NCBI GenBank assembly: GCA_964459465.1
Contig: CAYWLR010000010.1
Span: forward strand, 1-64,000
Length of the DNA: 64,000 bases
Direction: 5' to 3'
DNA from: CALAMC01 sp964459465
Lineage (GTDB): Bacteria; Zixibacteria; MSB-5A5; GN15; PGXB01
Part shown: positions 8,658 through 16,862 of the stretch, piece after piece
Layout of the letters: each line of letters begins with the position of its first letter
Position numbering within the stretch: the stretch's first letter is position 1
Notes under the pieces: generated by a model
What the model saw: only the letters and a program-made list of their open reading frames with translations
What the model was told of the DNA's origin: nothing
The model's database searches: none
Program-made: the position numbers and the translations under genes

Positions 8658-9335
8658 ATGATTTGGAAGTGGATCATATTTGCGGCGATGGCGGCGGTAA
8701 TTATTCTGGCTTTCGTGTTGCCGTCCCCGATGGACCCGCGTTTATCGCTGGGGCCGGTGGACGCTTACCGGATTTTTTATTTCCATGTTCCGGCGGCCTG
8801 GGTGGCGGCGCTGTCGTTTATGGTCGGGATGGTGCAATCGGCCCGGTATTTGAAAACGAAAGATATGGATTTCGACCGCCGGGCGGTCGCAGCCAACCGT
8901 CTGGGGATGGCCTTTTCCGCCATGGCGCTGGTAACCGGCTCGATATTCGCGAAAATGACGTGGGGTGAATTCTGGAACTGGTCGGAAATCCGGGAAGTTT
9001 CGATATTTATTCTTTTGCTTATATATGGCGGCTATTTCGCATTGCGGTCGGCGTTGAGCGACGATGACGTGCGCGCCACGTTTTCGGCGGTGATGACGAT
9101 TATTTTTACGGTGGCGGCCCTGTTTTTGATTTTTGTGTTGCCGCGCATTTATCCGGCCTTTTCCCAGCACCCGAGCGACACGATTGTCGATAACGAGGGG
9201 AAAATGTCTCTGTCGCCGATGGTGGCGCTGGTTTTCGCGCTGTCGATGGCGGCGTTCACGGCTCTTTATTACTGGCTGTATGAAATAACGGTCAGGGGAA
9301 GCCGTTATTTCGATAAAAACAGACTGGAGTCATAG
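8658..9335 (+). CDS. ccmC: Haem-handling protein CcmC
   Basis: The 225-residue membrane protein has six hydrophobic segments and a haem-handling-family loop, with conserved histidines at FYFHVPAAW (before TM2) and near FSQHPSD. CcmC presents haem to CcmE on the outer face of the membrane through its WWD domain. The WWD-like stretch here reads WGEFWNWSEIRE: the tryptophans are kept but the Asp after the last Trp of the usual WGxxWxWD is Ser followed by Glu. The start is either ATG 8658 or TTG 8652; ATG is used. It lies between ccmB and ccmD in the canonical order. Confidence 0.9.
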   Translation: MIWKWIIFAAMAAVIILAFVLPSPMDPRLSLGPVDAYRIFYFHVPAAWVAALSFMVGMVQSARYLKTKDMDFDRRAVAANRLGMAFSAMALVTGSIFAKMTWGEFWNWSEIREVSIFILLLIYGGYFALRSALSDDDVRATFSAVMTIIFTVAALFLIFVLPRIYPAFSQHPSDTIVDNEGKMSLSPMVALVFALSMAAFTALYYWLYEITVRGSRYFDKNRLES

Positions 9336-9336
9336 T

Positions 9337-9453
9337 ATGGATGCCAACTATATAGTCATGGTGGTCGTATTAATTATCTGGGCCGGCGTCTTTTTTTACG
9401 TCTGGTCGGTGGACAGAAAACTGAAAGTACTGGAAAAGCGGGATGAAAGCTAA
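9337..9453 (+). CDS. ccmD: Small haem exporter protein CcmD
   Basis: A 38-residue frame begins two bases after the ccmC stop with GGAG eight bases upstream of its ATG. It consists of one hydrophobic segment (YIVMVVVLIIWAGVFFYVW) followed by a charged tail (DRKLKVLEKRDES). Size, single membrane span, basic C-terminal helix and place between ccmC and ccmE all fit CcmD, which helps release holo-CcmE from CcmABC. The last 11 bases overlap the start of ccmE, indicating translational coupling. Short CcmD proteins have little conserved sequence, so the call leans on context. Confidence 0.82.
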   Translation: MDANYIVMVVVLIIWAGVFFYVWSVDRKLKVLEKRDES

Positions 9454-9838
9454 ATATATCATCGGAAGCGTGATTATCGTCTTATTCGGGGTCTGGGGGG
9501 CGTCGGCTTTTCTGAAGACAACGGTCAAGTACGTCACCTTTGCCGAGGCGAAGGCGACCGGCAATATCGTTCAGGTCAGCGGCCGTGTCGATTTCAGCCA
9601 GGTGCGCTATGACGCCGAAGGCAAACGTCTGGAGTTCGTCATGATCGAGCCGGACAGTCTGCACACCGGCGTGGAAAACCGGATGAAAGTAATATATCAG
9701 GGGATCATCCCGGGCAATTTCGAGCAGGCGACGTCGGTGATGGTGCGGGGGAGAGTGCACGGCGAGGAATTCGTGGCCGAAAAGCTGTATGTCAAGTGCC
9801 CCTCGAAATATCAGGCCCAGATGGATCAATCGGGATAA
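9443..9838 (+). CDS. ccmE: Haem chaperone CcmE, CxxxY (System I*) type
   Basis: The 131-residue protein has an N-terminal membrane anchor (IIGSVIIVLFGVWGASAFL) and a periplasmic OB-fold with the family pattern VSGRVDFSQV and IIPGNFEQATSVMVRGR. Instead of the haem-binding His of the usual HxxxY motif it has Cys: KCPSKY, a CxxxY motif. CcmE proteins with Cys at this point are known from Desulfovibrio and archaea, where they work in a Ccm system without CcmH and CcmG. The operon here also lacks those two genes, so sequence and context agree. It carries haem from CcmC to CcmF. Confidence 0.92.
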   Translation: MKAKYIIGSVIIVLFGVWGASAFLKTTVKYVTFAEAKATGNIVQVSGRVDFSQVRYDAEGKRLEFVMIEPDSLHTGVENRMKVIYQGIIPGNFEQATSVMVRGRVHGEEFVAEKLYVKCPSKYQAQMDQSG

Positions 9839-9847
9839 AGGATCGGC

Positions 9848-12181
9848 ATGAATATCAGCAGTATCGGCGACCTGGCGTTGTTTTTGACAATGATCATGGG
9901 GTTGCTGGCGGGGGTTTCGTTTTTCATTACGGCTTCGGGGAAAAGAAATCTGGCCGAGCTCGGGCGCCGGGCTTATGAGCTGCAGTTTGTTTTCGCCCTG
10001 GCCGCGGCGGTTTATCTGTTTTACTTGATATTCTCGCGGAATTTCTCGGTTGCCTATGTCTATCAGTACACTTCGAGCGATCAGTCTTTTTTCTATACAC
10101 TGGCGGCGTTCTGGGCCGGGCAGGAGGGAACCTATCTGCTCTGGCTATTGCTGACCGGGCTGTTCGGATTTATGATATTGAAATGGGGCTGTCAGTACAC
10201 CATGGCGGCGATGGGTTTTTATTCGATCATCATTCTCTTTTTCTCCATTGTATTACTCAATCTGTCGCCGTTTGCGCTGCGACCGGTGCCTGCCGCGGAG
10301 GGGGCCGGGCTCAACCCCCTTTTAATGGACCCCTGGATGGTGATACATCCCCCGGTCATGTTTACGGGCTTTGCTTTGGCAGGAGTCCCGTTTGCCCTGG
10401 CGCTGGCGGCCATGCTAAGGCGCGATTTCGCCAACTGGACAAGAGTGGCGCTGCCATATGTGCTGGGGACGTCGTTGTTTTTGCTGGCCGGGAATGCCAT
10501 GGGCGGTTACTGGGCGTACAAGACTCTCGGCTGGGGCGGGTACTGGGCCTGGGACCCGGTGGAAAACACGTCGTTTGTGCCGTGGGTAATATCGCTGGCG
10601 CTCATTCATGGATTTTTGGTTGAGAGGCGATCGGGAGCCTTGCGGCGGTCCAACCTGCTCATGGCCTGTTTTGTCTTTCTACTGACGATATACGGGACAT
10701 TTTTGACCCGTTCGGGAGTACTGGCCGATTTTTCGGTGCATTCGTTTGTCGATATGGGCATTAACACCTTTCTGGTTTTTTTCCTGCTTTTGTTTACCGC
10801 GTTGATTCTGATTGTTTTCTTCAGTTCACGGGTGAAGGAAATAGTCGGCAAGCCGCTCAATTACAATATCATGTCGCGCGAGTTCATTTTGTTTGTGGGG
10901 ATGATGCTGTTGTTCGTGGTCGGGATTATTGTCGAGTTCTGGGCGTCGCTGCCGCTGGTGACGAGGTATTTGACCGAGAATCCCTCGGCGGCCGAGATGG
11001 CGACTTATAATGCTTTTGCTTTTCCACTGGCCATACTCATAGCTCTCTTTTTGACTCTTACCCCGCTGGTCACCGGCGTGGACAGCCATCTAAAAGTATC
11101 GATTAAAAAAGCGGTGATTTCGTTTATGGCGGGCCTGGTGTTGGCCGCGGCGGCGATTATAATAGCATCGGTCAACGCCGCCCTGGCAGTGACGGTCTTG
11201 ATATACTTCGGAACTTATTTTACCTACATGCAATTTGGCACGATTCGTCGACGTCTTACGGTGTCATTGGCGGTGGGATTCGGGGCGGTTATAGTCGCCT
11301 TGGTACTGGGGGCGCGCGACGCGGCTAACCTGTTGTTTATCGGAGCGTCGGCGGCGGCCGTTTTTGCCCAGATTGACACTATCCTGCGGTTATTGAAGGC
11401 GCGACCGCTGGCGGCGGGCGGATATATATGCCATTTCGGTTTCGGGCTGATGTTGCTTGGCATTATATCTTCATCGGCTTATTCCCAAAGCGAGCAGGTC
11501 AGTCTGCCGCGGGGGGAAGTCAGGCAGGTTTTTGGCTATGATGTCATCTATCGGGGAATGGATGGGTCTGTCATGAACACCAACAATGAATTATTTATAT
11601 CGCTGGAGAAATCCCGGGAATCTTTCGAGGTCCGGCCCCATTATTTCTTCGTGTCGCGCATGAATGCTTTCATGAAGCGTCCCCATATCGAGAAAAGCCT
11701 GTTGCTCGATTTGTATATTTCGCCCATCGAGTTGATCGATCATGGGCAAACGGGGGGGCTGAAGCTGATCAAGGGAGAGGCCAGGACGGTCGGAGATTAT
11801 CAGATTAAATTTATCGGTTTCGATATGGGTGCGCACGGTGAGCCGGGCGAGGTATCGGTTGGCGCGACGCTCGAAGTGACCCATGGGGGGCGCAGCGAAA
11901 CGATAACGCCGCGATTGACCATGGGTGAAATGACCGGCGGGCGGCTGGAATCGAAGCCGATCAGCCTTTTTTCAGAAAGTGATTTTAAGGTTAGAATCGA
12001 TCAGGTTTCTCCGATGGAGCGCTCGGTGGTGCTGGATATTCCCGGTCTGGCGGAGGTAGCGGCACCCGATGAATTAATTCTGGATATTTCCAAAAAGCCG
12101 GGGATAAGCCTGCTGTGGATCGGGACGATTCTGGCGTTAGGCGGGGTGGCGATGATTGCGGTTTATCGGGGCAAGCAGTAA
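9848..12181 (+). CDS. ccmF: Cytochrome c haem lyase subunit CcmF
   Basis: The 777-residue polytopic protein has the CcmF WWD domain GWGGYWAWDPVEN at about residues 222-234 with flanking histidines (MVIHPPVMF before it and LIHGF after it). Some 14 hydrophobic segments are followed by a large extracytoplasmic C-terminal domain (about 560-750) and a last membrane span. It is longer than the E. coli protein (about 650). CcmF attaches haem to the CxxCH of the apocytochrome; in System I* it is thought to act without CcmH. It ends the ccm operon, with a hairpin and T-run some 230 bases downstream at 12415. Confidence 0.93.
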   Translation: MNISSIGDLALFLTMIMGLLAGVSFFITASGKRNLAELGRRAYELQFVFALAAAVYLFYLIFSRNFSVAYVYQYTSSDQSFFYTLAAFWAGQEGTYLLWLLLTGLFGFMILKWGCQYTMAAMGFYSIIILFFSIVLLNLSPFALRPVPAAEGAGLNPLLMDPWMVIHPPVMFTGFALAGVPFALALAAMLRRDFANWTRVALPYVLGTSLFLLAGNAMGGYWAYKTLGWGGYWAWDPVENTSFVPWVISLALIHGFLVERRSGALRRSNLLMACFVFLLTIYGTFLTRSGVLADFSVHSFVDMGINTFLVFFLLLFTALILIVFFSSRVKEIVGKPLNYNIMSREFILFVGMMLLFVVGIIVEFWASLPLVTRYLTENPSAAEMATYNAFAFPLAILIALFLTLTPLVTGVDSHLKVSIKKAVISFMAGLVLAAAAIIIASVNAALAVTVLIYFGTYFTYMQFGTIRRRLTVSLAVGFGAVIVALVLGARDAANLLFIGASAAAVFAQIDTILRLLKARPLAAGGYICHFGFGLMLLGIISSSAYSQSEQVSLPRGEVRQVFGYDVIYRGMDGSVMNTNNELFISLEKSRESFEVRPHYFFVSRMNAFMKRPHIEKSLLLDLYISPIELIDHGQTGGLKLIKGEARTVGDYQIKFIGFDMGAHGEPGEVSVGATLEVTHGGRSETITPRLTMGEMTGGRLESKPISLFSESDFKVRIDQVSPMERSVVLDIPGLAEVAAPDELILDISKKPGISLLWIGTILALGGVAMIAVYRGKQ

Positions 12182-12414
12182 TTCGTATCGAGAGCTTTCA
12201 AAGTATTTTTTGTAACCTGAAAAGGTATAGAGGCACATATAAAGTAAGCGATTGATCGGCAAAGAGATAAATACCAAGCGGGTGGTTCGGATACAAAAAT
12301 GGCATATTTTTTTGAAAAAAAGTCTTGTTTTTTTTAAAAAAGTTGATATTGTATGCAACGAAGCCAATTCTATTGGCGTATAACATATGCCTTACACATA
12401 GTCCCTCCCAGAAG

Positions 12415-12448
12415 GATGTCGCCTTAACAGGCGGCATCTTTTATTTTA
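12415..12448 (+). terminator. Intrinsic terminator after ccmF
   Basis: GATGTCGCC pairs with GGCGGCATC (one G-U) around the loop TTAACA and is followed by TTTTATTTT. Confidence 0.75.
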
Positions 12449-12467
12449 GGGGTAAGGCTTTTTTGTA

Positions 12468-12496
12468 TTGACTTAGATTTAAGCAATCGCGATATT
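12468..12496 (+). promoter_or_regulatory. Promoter for the gene at 12565
   Basis: TTGACT (12468-12473), a 17-base spacer and GATATT (12491-12496) form a sigma-70-type pair. The expected start near 12503 leaves a leader of about 60 bases. Confidence 0.5.
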
Positions 12497-12564
12497 GCAT
12501 TGTCACGAAAGAGTACCAGCTAAACATTAAATTGCCTTTCGTAATAACTTAATAGAGGTTGAAA

Positions 12565-12954
12565 ATGCCTTTTAATATGAATTTCACAATTGATATTGAC
12601 CCGAAGCGTCGGTTAGTCGTTGAAAAAATCTATGGCATTTGGAAGCAGGATACCGCCTTGAATTATCGCGACGAGTTTGCCGAGACGGCGGCCCCATTGA
12701 CCAAAGGCAACTGGGCCAAGCTTATCAATTTATGCAACTGGAAGTCGTCTTATCCTGAAATACTCGAAATTGTCGGTGAACATTTGAAATGGTGCCGCGA
12801 GAACGGGATGGTCTGGTCGGTCAATATTATCGATGACCCGACGACAATAAAGCAGCTTAAGAAAATGTTTGTTATCGGGGGCACGGAAGAGATCAGCAAG
12901 ATTTTTAAGACCCAGGAAGAGGGCGAAAAGTTCCTTAAGAGCCAGGGTTTTTAG
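12565..12954 (+). CDS. Small cytosolic protein, possible STAS-like fold
   Basis: The ATG at 12565 is preceded by AGAGG at six bases. The 129-residue product has no signal peptide. It opens with a beta hairpin (FTIDIDPKRRLVVEKIYGIW), followed by helices and strands in alternating order (WAKLINLCNW, WSVNIIDDPTTIKQLKKMFVIGG) and ends with a helix (EEGEKFLKSQGF). This order is like STAS/SpoIIAA-fold proteins often found as lone regulators, but no phosphorylatable Ser motif is obvious and I do not claim the function. It stands alone between its own promoter and a 165-base gap. Confidence 0.65.
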   Translation: MPFNMNFTIDIDPKRRLVVEKIYGIWKQDTALNYRDEFAETAAPLTKGNWAKLINLCNWKSSYPEILEIVGEHLKWCRENGMVWSVNIIDDPTTIKQLKKMFVIGGTEEISKIFKTQEEGEKFLKSQGF

Positions 12955-13119
12955 TTTTTCTTCCATCTGCATTCGTTTTCAGTTTCCATGACGATATTTT
13001 CAGGCCGGGCCGGCCCGATGATTATCTGTTGCTTCAAAAGCTCATATATACCAGGAGCTTGCGGGCTCGTTTATTAATTTCGACCGACGGCACGCCATTT
13101 ACATTATATACTATTTAGT

Positions 13120-13596
13120 ATGGATGCCTCGATTAGAGACATATTAGGGTTGGGAAGTTCCCTGTTTTTATCAGGACTGGTAGCGGCTGGGCTGTTTTTT
13201 ATTATGGCGGCTTTGCGTGAGTGGCAATCGGGAACGGTTGAGGCCCTTTTGTTTATGACTTTGGCGGCGTTTTTTGTCTTTGTTCATTTCATTATTATAA
13301 TGGCCAATTATGATTTGCCGGCGCTGGGTGTGTTTCGGACAAATTATACGGTTGAAAGCTGGTTTATAGAGATACTCGGACCGGCGGTAGCATTGCTTCT
13401 TTTATTAATCGGCGCCTTCAATATTTTACAGCAACGTTTCAGCGAGGCGGTTATAAAGCTGGCGATCGGTTTGGGAGTGTGGGCCCTTTTAAAGGATACG
13501 GGGCAAGCCTGTCCAGAAGCGGCTCGAATGGCGCTGTTTGCTCTGGCCGCCATGACCTGGATTGGGCTGGAACTTCGCGCCACGCCGGAAATGTAG
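13120..13596 (+). CDS. Four-helix membrane protein of unknown function
   Basis: The 158-residue product is mostly hydrophobic, with segments at about 13-33, 43-63, 83-105 and 112-150. Acidic loops and no charged catalytic pattern are visible. I do not recognise the family. Its ATG at 13120 has no strong ribosome site. It lies 50 bases upstream of the flippase gene on the same strand and may share its transcript. Confidence 0.55.
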   Translation: MDASIRDILGLGSSLFLSGLVAAGLFFIMAALREWQSGTVEALLFMTLAAFFVFVHFIIIMANYDLPALGVFRTNYTVESWFIEILGPAVALLLLLIGAFNILQQRFSEAVIKLAIGLGVWALLKDTGQACPEAARMALFALAAMTWIGLELRATPEM

Positions 13597-13645
13597 CGCG
13601 GTTCGATTTGCACAATATTACATAAAAAGTTATATATTTATCCCC

Positions 13646-15151
13646 ATGCCGGGGATGATACAGCAGTTTTCCAAAAATGTCTTTTCCAGCTGGGCGGCGC
13701 TGGGGGTGCGGCTGGCTATTGCGTTTCTGGTCAATCCTTTTGTTATTCATTCGCTCGGGGACGGCCGCTACGGCGCCTGGGCGCTGGTTTTCTCGGTAAT
13801 AAACTACCTGACCATATTCGATCTGGGCATGCGACAGGCGGTTATTCGCTTTGTCTCGAAATATCTGGGTCTCAAGGATTATGTCAATATCAACGCCGTC
13901 ATAAATACATCATTTGTACTATACTCAATGGTTGCGGCCATAACGGTTGTTTTATCGCTGGGGTTGGCCCATTTTGTTCTGGGTCGGTTTTCGATACCGC
14001 CCGAATTTCTGCATGAAACAAGGCAGGCACTTATAGTAATCGGTCTGAATGTGGCCGTCAATTTTTTCATGATGAGCTGGACCGAATCGCTCAATGCCGT
14101 GCACCGTTATGATATCGCCAACGCCCTGGCCATGGCCGAGGACATATTAAGAACGATTACCGTAGTGGCCTTGCTGTCGGCGGGTTATGGTATGGTCGAG
14201 ATGGCCGGGGCGTTTCTGGGGTACAGTGCCGTGCGACAGGTAATCGCGGCGGTGTGGCTCAAGAGGCTGCATCCGCAAATCAGGTTCGGGCCGGGCTTTT
14301 TTAACCGGGCCACTTTGCACGAAATATACAGTTATGGATATATCGGATTTTTGATTTCAATTGCGTGGCTGTTTATTGCCAATACGGACAATGTCATTGT
14401 CGGCTATTTTTTCGATGTGGAGTCGGTCACCAAATATGCCATAGCCGGGTCGATAGTTGTCTATATGCGCAATATCGTTCTGGCGGTGTCGTTTCCGTTG
14501 CGACCGTTGATCAGTCACTATGAGGCTCTGGGACGAAAGGATAATATCACGCTGATTTACACCCGTGGCACCAAATACCTGACCTATTTTACTTTTGTGA
14601 TGTCGGGTATGATTTTGGTTTTTGCCGATTCATTTATGACTTTGTGGCTGGGTCCGGGTTATGAGCATACGGCCCGAATCTTAAGGATTCTGGTTATTCC
14701 GGCCGCGATATATTTACCCCAGACGGTAGCCAATTCGGTCCTCTATGGTTTGAGTGCGCATAAAAATATATTATATGCCATAACCGCCGAAGGTCTGGCC
14801 AACCTGATTTTAAGCCTTTGGCTTTTAAAAAGGTTCGGATTGGATGGGGTTGCCTATGGCACGATTATCCCGCAATTTTTTATTTATTTGATCGTTATGC
14901 CGATGATAATCCGTTCGGTTCTGGGGATTGGGCTGGGGTCGTTTTATGGGTCTTTTTTTTCGGTCGCGGTTTTGGGGGGTATCATTTCGATTGTCGTCTC
15001 ACTGGGGATGAAGGCCCTTATCGATCCTGCGGGTTGGCTGCTATTTACGACAGATGTTTCGCTTGTGCTTCTGGTCTGCCTGATGGGCCTGAAAATCATT
15101 ATCCCGGCTGAAGACCGGGCGTTGATAAAAAGAGGGTTCAAACGGACCTGA
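13646..15151 (+). CDS. Polysaccharide flippase (Wzx/MATE-like)
   Basis: The 501-residue protein has about 14 hydrophobic segments and the opening QFSKNVFSSWAALGVRLAIAFLVNPFVIHSLGDGRYGAW, a pattern typical of the polysaccharide biosynthesis/MATE-like lipid flippases. These move lipid-linked sugar units across the inner membrane for O-antigen, capsule or exopolysaccharide assembly. No glycosyltransferase or Wzy gene is next to it, so the substrate is unknown. Start choice: ATG 13646 or ATG 13655; an open frame reaching back to 13562 overlaps the upstream gene and is not favoured. Confidence 0.8.
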   Translation: MPGMIQQFSKNVFSSWAALGVRLAIAFLVNPFVIHSLGDGRYGAWALVFSVINYLTIFDLGMRQAVIRFVSKYLGLKDYVNINAVINTSFVLYSMVAAITVVLSLGLAHFVLGRFSIPPEFLHETRQALIVIGLNVAVNFFMMSWTESLNAVHRYDIANALAMAEDILRTITVVALLSAGYGMVEMAGAFLGYSAVRQVIAAVWLKRLHPQIRFGPGFFNRATLHEIYSYGYIGFLISIAWLFIANTDNVIVGYFFDVESVTKYAIAGSIVVYMRNIVLAVSFPLRPLISHYEALGRKDNITLIYTRGTKYLTYFTFVMSGMILVFADSFMTLWLGPGYEHTARILRILVIPAAIYLPQTVANSVLYGLSAHKNILYAITAEGLANLILSLWLLKRFGLDGVAYGTIIPQFFIYLIVMPMIIRSVLGIGLGSFYGSFFSVAVLGGIISIVVSLGMKALIDPAGWLLFTTDVSLVLLVCLMGLKIIIPAEDRALIKRGFKRT

Positions 15152-15234
15152 ACAATGAGTAAAGCATATAATATGGAGGTGATATAACCGGAAACAATGT
15201 TTGACAGGGGCATTACAGGTCGCTATAATCGATT

Positions 15235-16353
15235 ATGCGGACGATGTTTTTAGTTTTCATTGTCTTGTTTTGGTCCATTCCGGTTCCGGCAATGGAATCA
15301 TCGGAAGAGTTACTCGGATTGAAATTCCCCATTTTGTTGACTGACCCGACCGCCTGGGTGCTGCCATCGGATACCGTTTTTGGTACCACCTATTCCGTTG
15401 AGGTCATGGTCCGGCTTTTTCTTGGCGCCGATGGCCGAATCGACTCTATCGATTACGATACGAACGTAAGACCCGATTTTGTACGAGGCGTAAAAAATTC
15501 GCTGAAATCGCTTCAATTCGAACCGGCGAAAATTATGGGGCAGGCGATACCGGTGGAGTTGCCGGTGTTTGTCACCTTCAATTCTTCAGGATATTTACGA
15601 CGGGTCGGATTAACATTGCCTTATGATGCCATATCCGGCGGTCGGGACAGGAAGCTTATTGACCGGATGTTAATCGATAACGGTTTTACTCTTCCGGGTC
15701 TGGAATATTTTCCGTCATATTATTTGAATATTCCGCGCGATTCGGGGCGAGCCGGTTATGATTATGCGATTTTTCGAGTCAGCCTGGACAGGGATGGAGG
15801 GGATGCCGATATGGAAATTATTTCGACCAGCAATGAAAAGCTTGCGGATATATTTTCCATCACGGCCCGTTATGCCCGATTCCGCCGTGCCGGATATAGA
15901 GAAGAGAGTTTTCCGGCGGAGATTTATCTTATTGCACGCTTTTTTGATAAAGTTCATTATCCCACGGCGGCCTGGCCCCATGACAGCCTATCGGCCAAGA
16001 ATATATATCTTGATCGCTTCCGTTTAGAGACAGTCCTGTATCTTGATTCGCTGGTCGGTCCGGCTTATCCGGAAAATATATCCGGGACGTTCGGGTTTCC
16101 AAGAATGACGGTGGAAAAGGATTCTATCCCGGTTTCGGTCAATATAACAGCCGACGGAAGGATTGAATGGGCTTTATACGAAAAACAGCTTTCGGCCAAG
16201 TCAAAGGAAGATCTCAACCGAGTTTTAAAGCTAATCAAATTCATACCCGCCATTGATACCAGCGGCCACGCGGTGCCGTATGTGGGAAGACTGCTGATAG
16301 TGCGTGCCGGAAGTAGTAATAAACTACGAATAATCGCCAATTGGCTGGATTAG
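15235..16353 (+). CDS. Secreted protein with TonB-C-like repeats
   Basis: The 372-residue product has a signal peptide (MRTMFLVFIVLFWSIPVPAMES). Residues about 58-115 (VMVRLFLGADGRIDSIDY to VELPVFVTF) and about 300-365 (VNITADGRIEWALYEKQL to GRLLIVRAG) each show the pattern of a TonB C-terminal domain: strand, DGRI turn, helix, LxFxPA, then VxLPVxVxF. A third, weaker copy lies between them (FRVSLDRDGGDADMEIIS). There is no TM anchor apart from the signal peptide, so it is probably a soluble periplasmic protein. It lies just upstream of the TonB cluster, but a 280-base gap separates them. Confidence 0.65.
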   Translation: MRTMFLVFIVLFWSIPVPAMESSEELLGLKFPILLTDPTAWVLPSDTVFGTTYSVEVMVRLFLGADGRIDSIDYDTNVRPDFVRGVKNSLKSLQFEPAKIMGQAIPVELPVFVTFNSSGYLRRVGLTLPYDAISGGRDRKLIDRMLIDNGFTLPGLEYFPSYYLNIPRDSGRAGYDYAIFRVSLDRDGGDADMEIISTSNEKLADIFSITARYARFRRAGYREESFPAEIYLIARFFDKVHYPTAAWPHDSLSAKNIYLDRFRLETVLYLDSLVGPAYPENISGTFGFPRMTVEKDSIPVSVNITADGRIEWALYEKQLSAKSKEDLNRVLKLIKFIPAIDTSGHAVPYVGRLLIVRAGSSNKLRIIANWLD

Positions 16354-16631
16354 CCGGGAAATGTATTTTGCGATGTAATGCTTTATTATCCAGTCGCTTA
16401 TGAGTGTTATTCCCCAGACTTGCGAATTTTATGGCGCAAAATATGCGAACACGGGACGGGCGCCGAATCGGATGCTTGCAGGGAATCATTAAGTTATGCC
16501 TTGGCAACAACTAACAGGTATGTCAATGGTCAAATTTGCGGCATGAAAGTTGATTTAATTAAAGCCAAAGACCCCGACTTATAGGAAGTTACGCCGGATT
16601 GGGTTGTATAATAAGCAAAAGGAAGGTAACA

Positions 16632-16862
16632 ATGCCTGAATTACGACCATCGAGAATAGTAAACCTGGCTTCAGCCGTTATTGTCCTGATCGGGGGCATG
16701 TACATCCTCTTTTTCATGCCAATAACGCTGTCGCTGACGGCCAGGCTGGTGATTGCGGTTCTTTTGTTGATATATTTTTTATGGCGTATCAGGTATTACC
16801 ATAAGCGTTATTACGGGAAACCGGAGGGGTTAAACCATGAAACAGAAGAGAAAACAAAATAG
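16632..16862 (+). CDS. Small two-helix membrane protein
   Basis: The ATG at 16632 has GGAAGG upstream. The 76-residue product has two hydrophobic segments (IVNLASAVIVLIGGMYILFF and LTARLVIAVLLLIYFLWRI) and a basic, then acidic tail. The final 26 bases overlap the TPR gene that follows, so the pair is likely coupled. No family is recognised. A TATAAT at 16607-16612 lies 25 bases upstream but without a clear -35 partner. Confidence 0.6.
   Translation: MPELRPSRIVNLASAVIVLIGGMYILFFMPITLSLTARLVIAVLLLIYFLWRIRYYHKRYYGKPEGLNHETEEKTK

Larger units (their letters stand above)
12182..12564 (+). other. Gene-free interval with terminator and promoter
   Basis: No gene is seen between ccmF and the next frame. 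It holds an A/T-rich stretch, a terminator at 12415 and a promoter-like pair at 12468. The A/T-rich part around 12300-12350 contains long T runs. Confidence 0.5.

Noticed and set aside
12341..12448. Small RNA upstream of the terminator at 12415
   Set aside because: No clear promoter pair could be seen, so it is more simply the 3' end of the ccmF transcript.
16378..16584. 68-codon frame between the TonB-C-like protein and the small membrane protein
   Set aside because: No ribosome site, mixed composition, and no link to neighbours.
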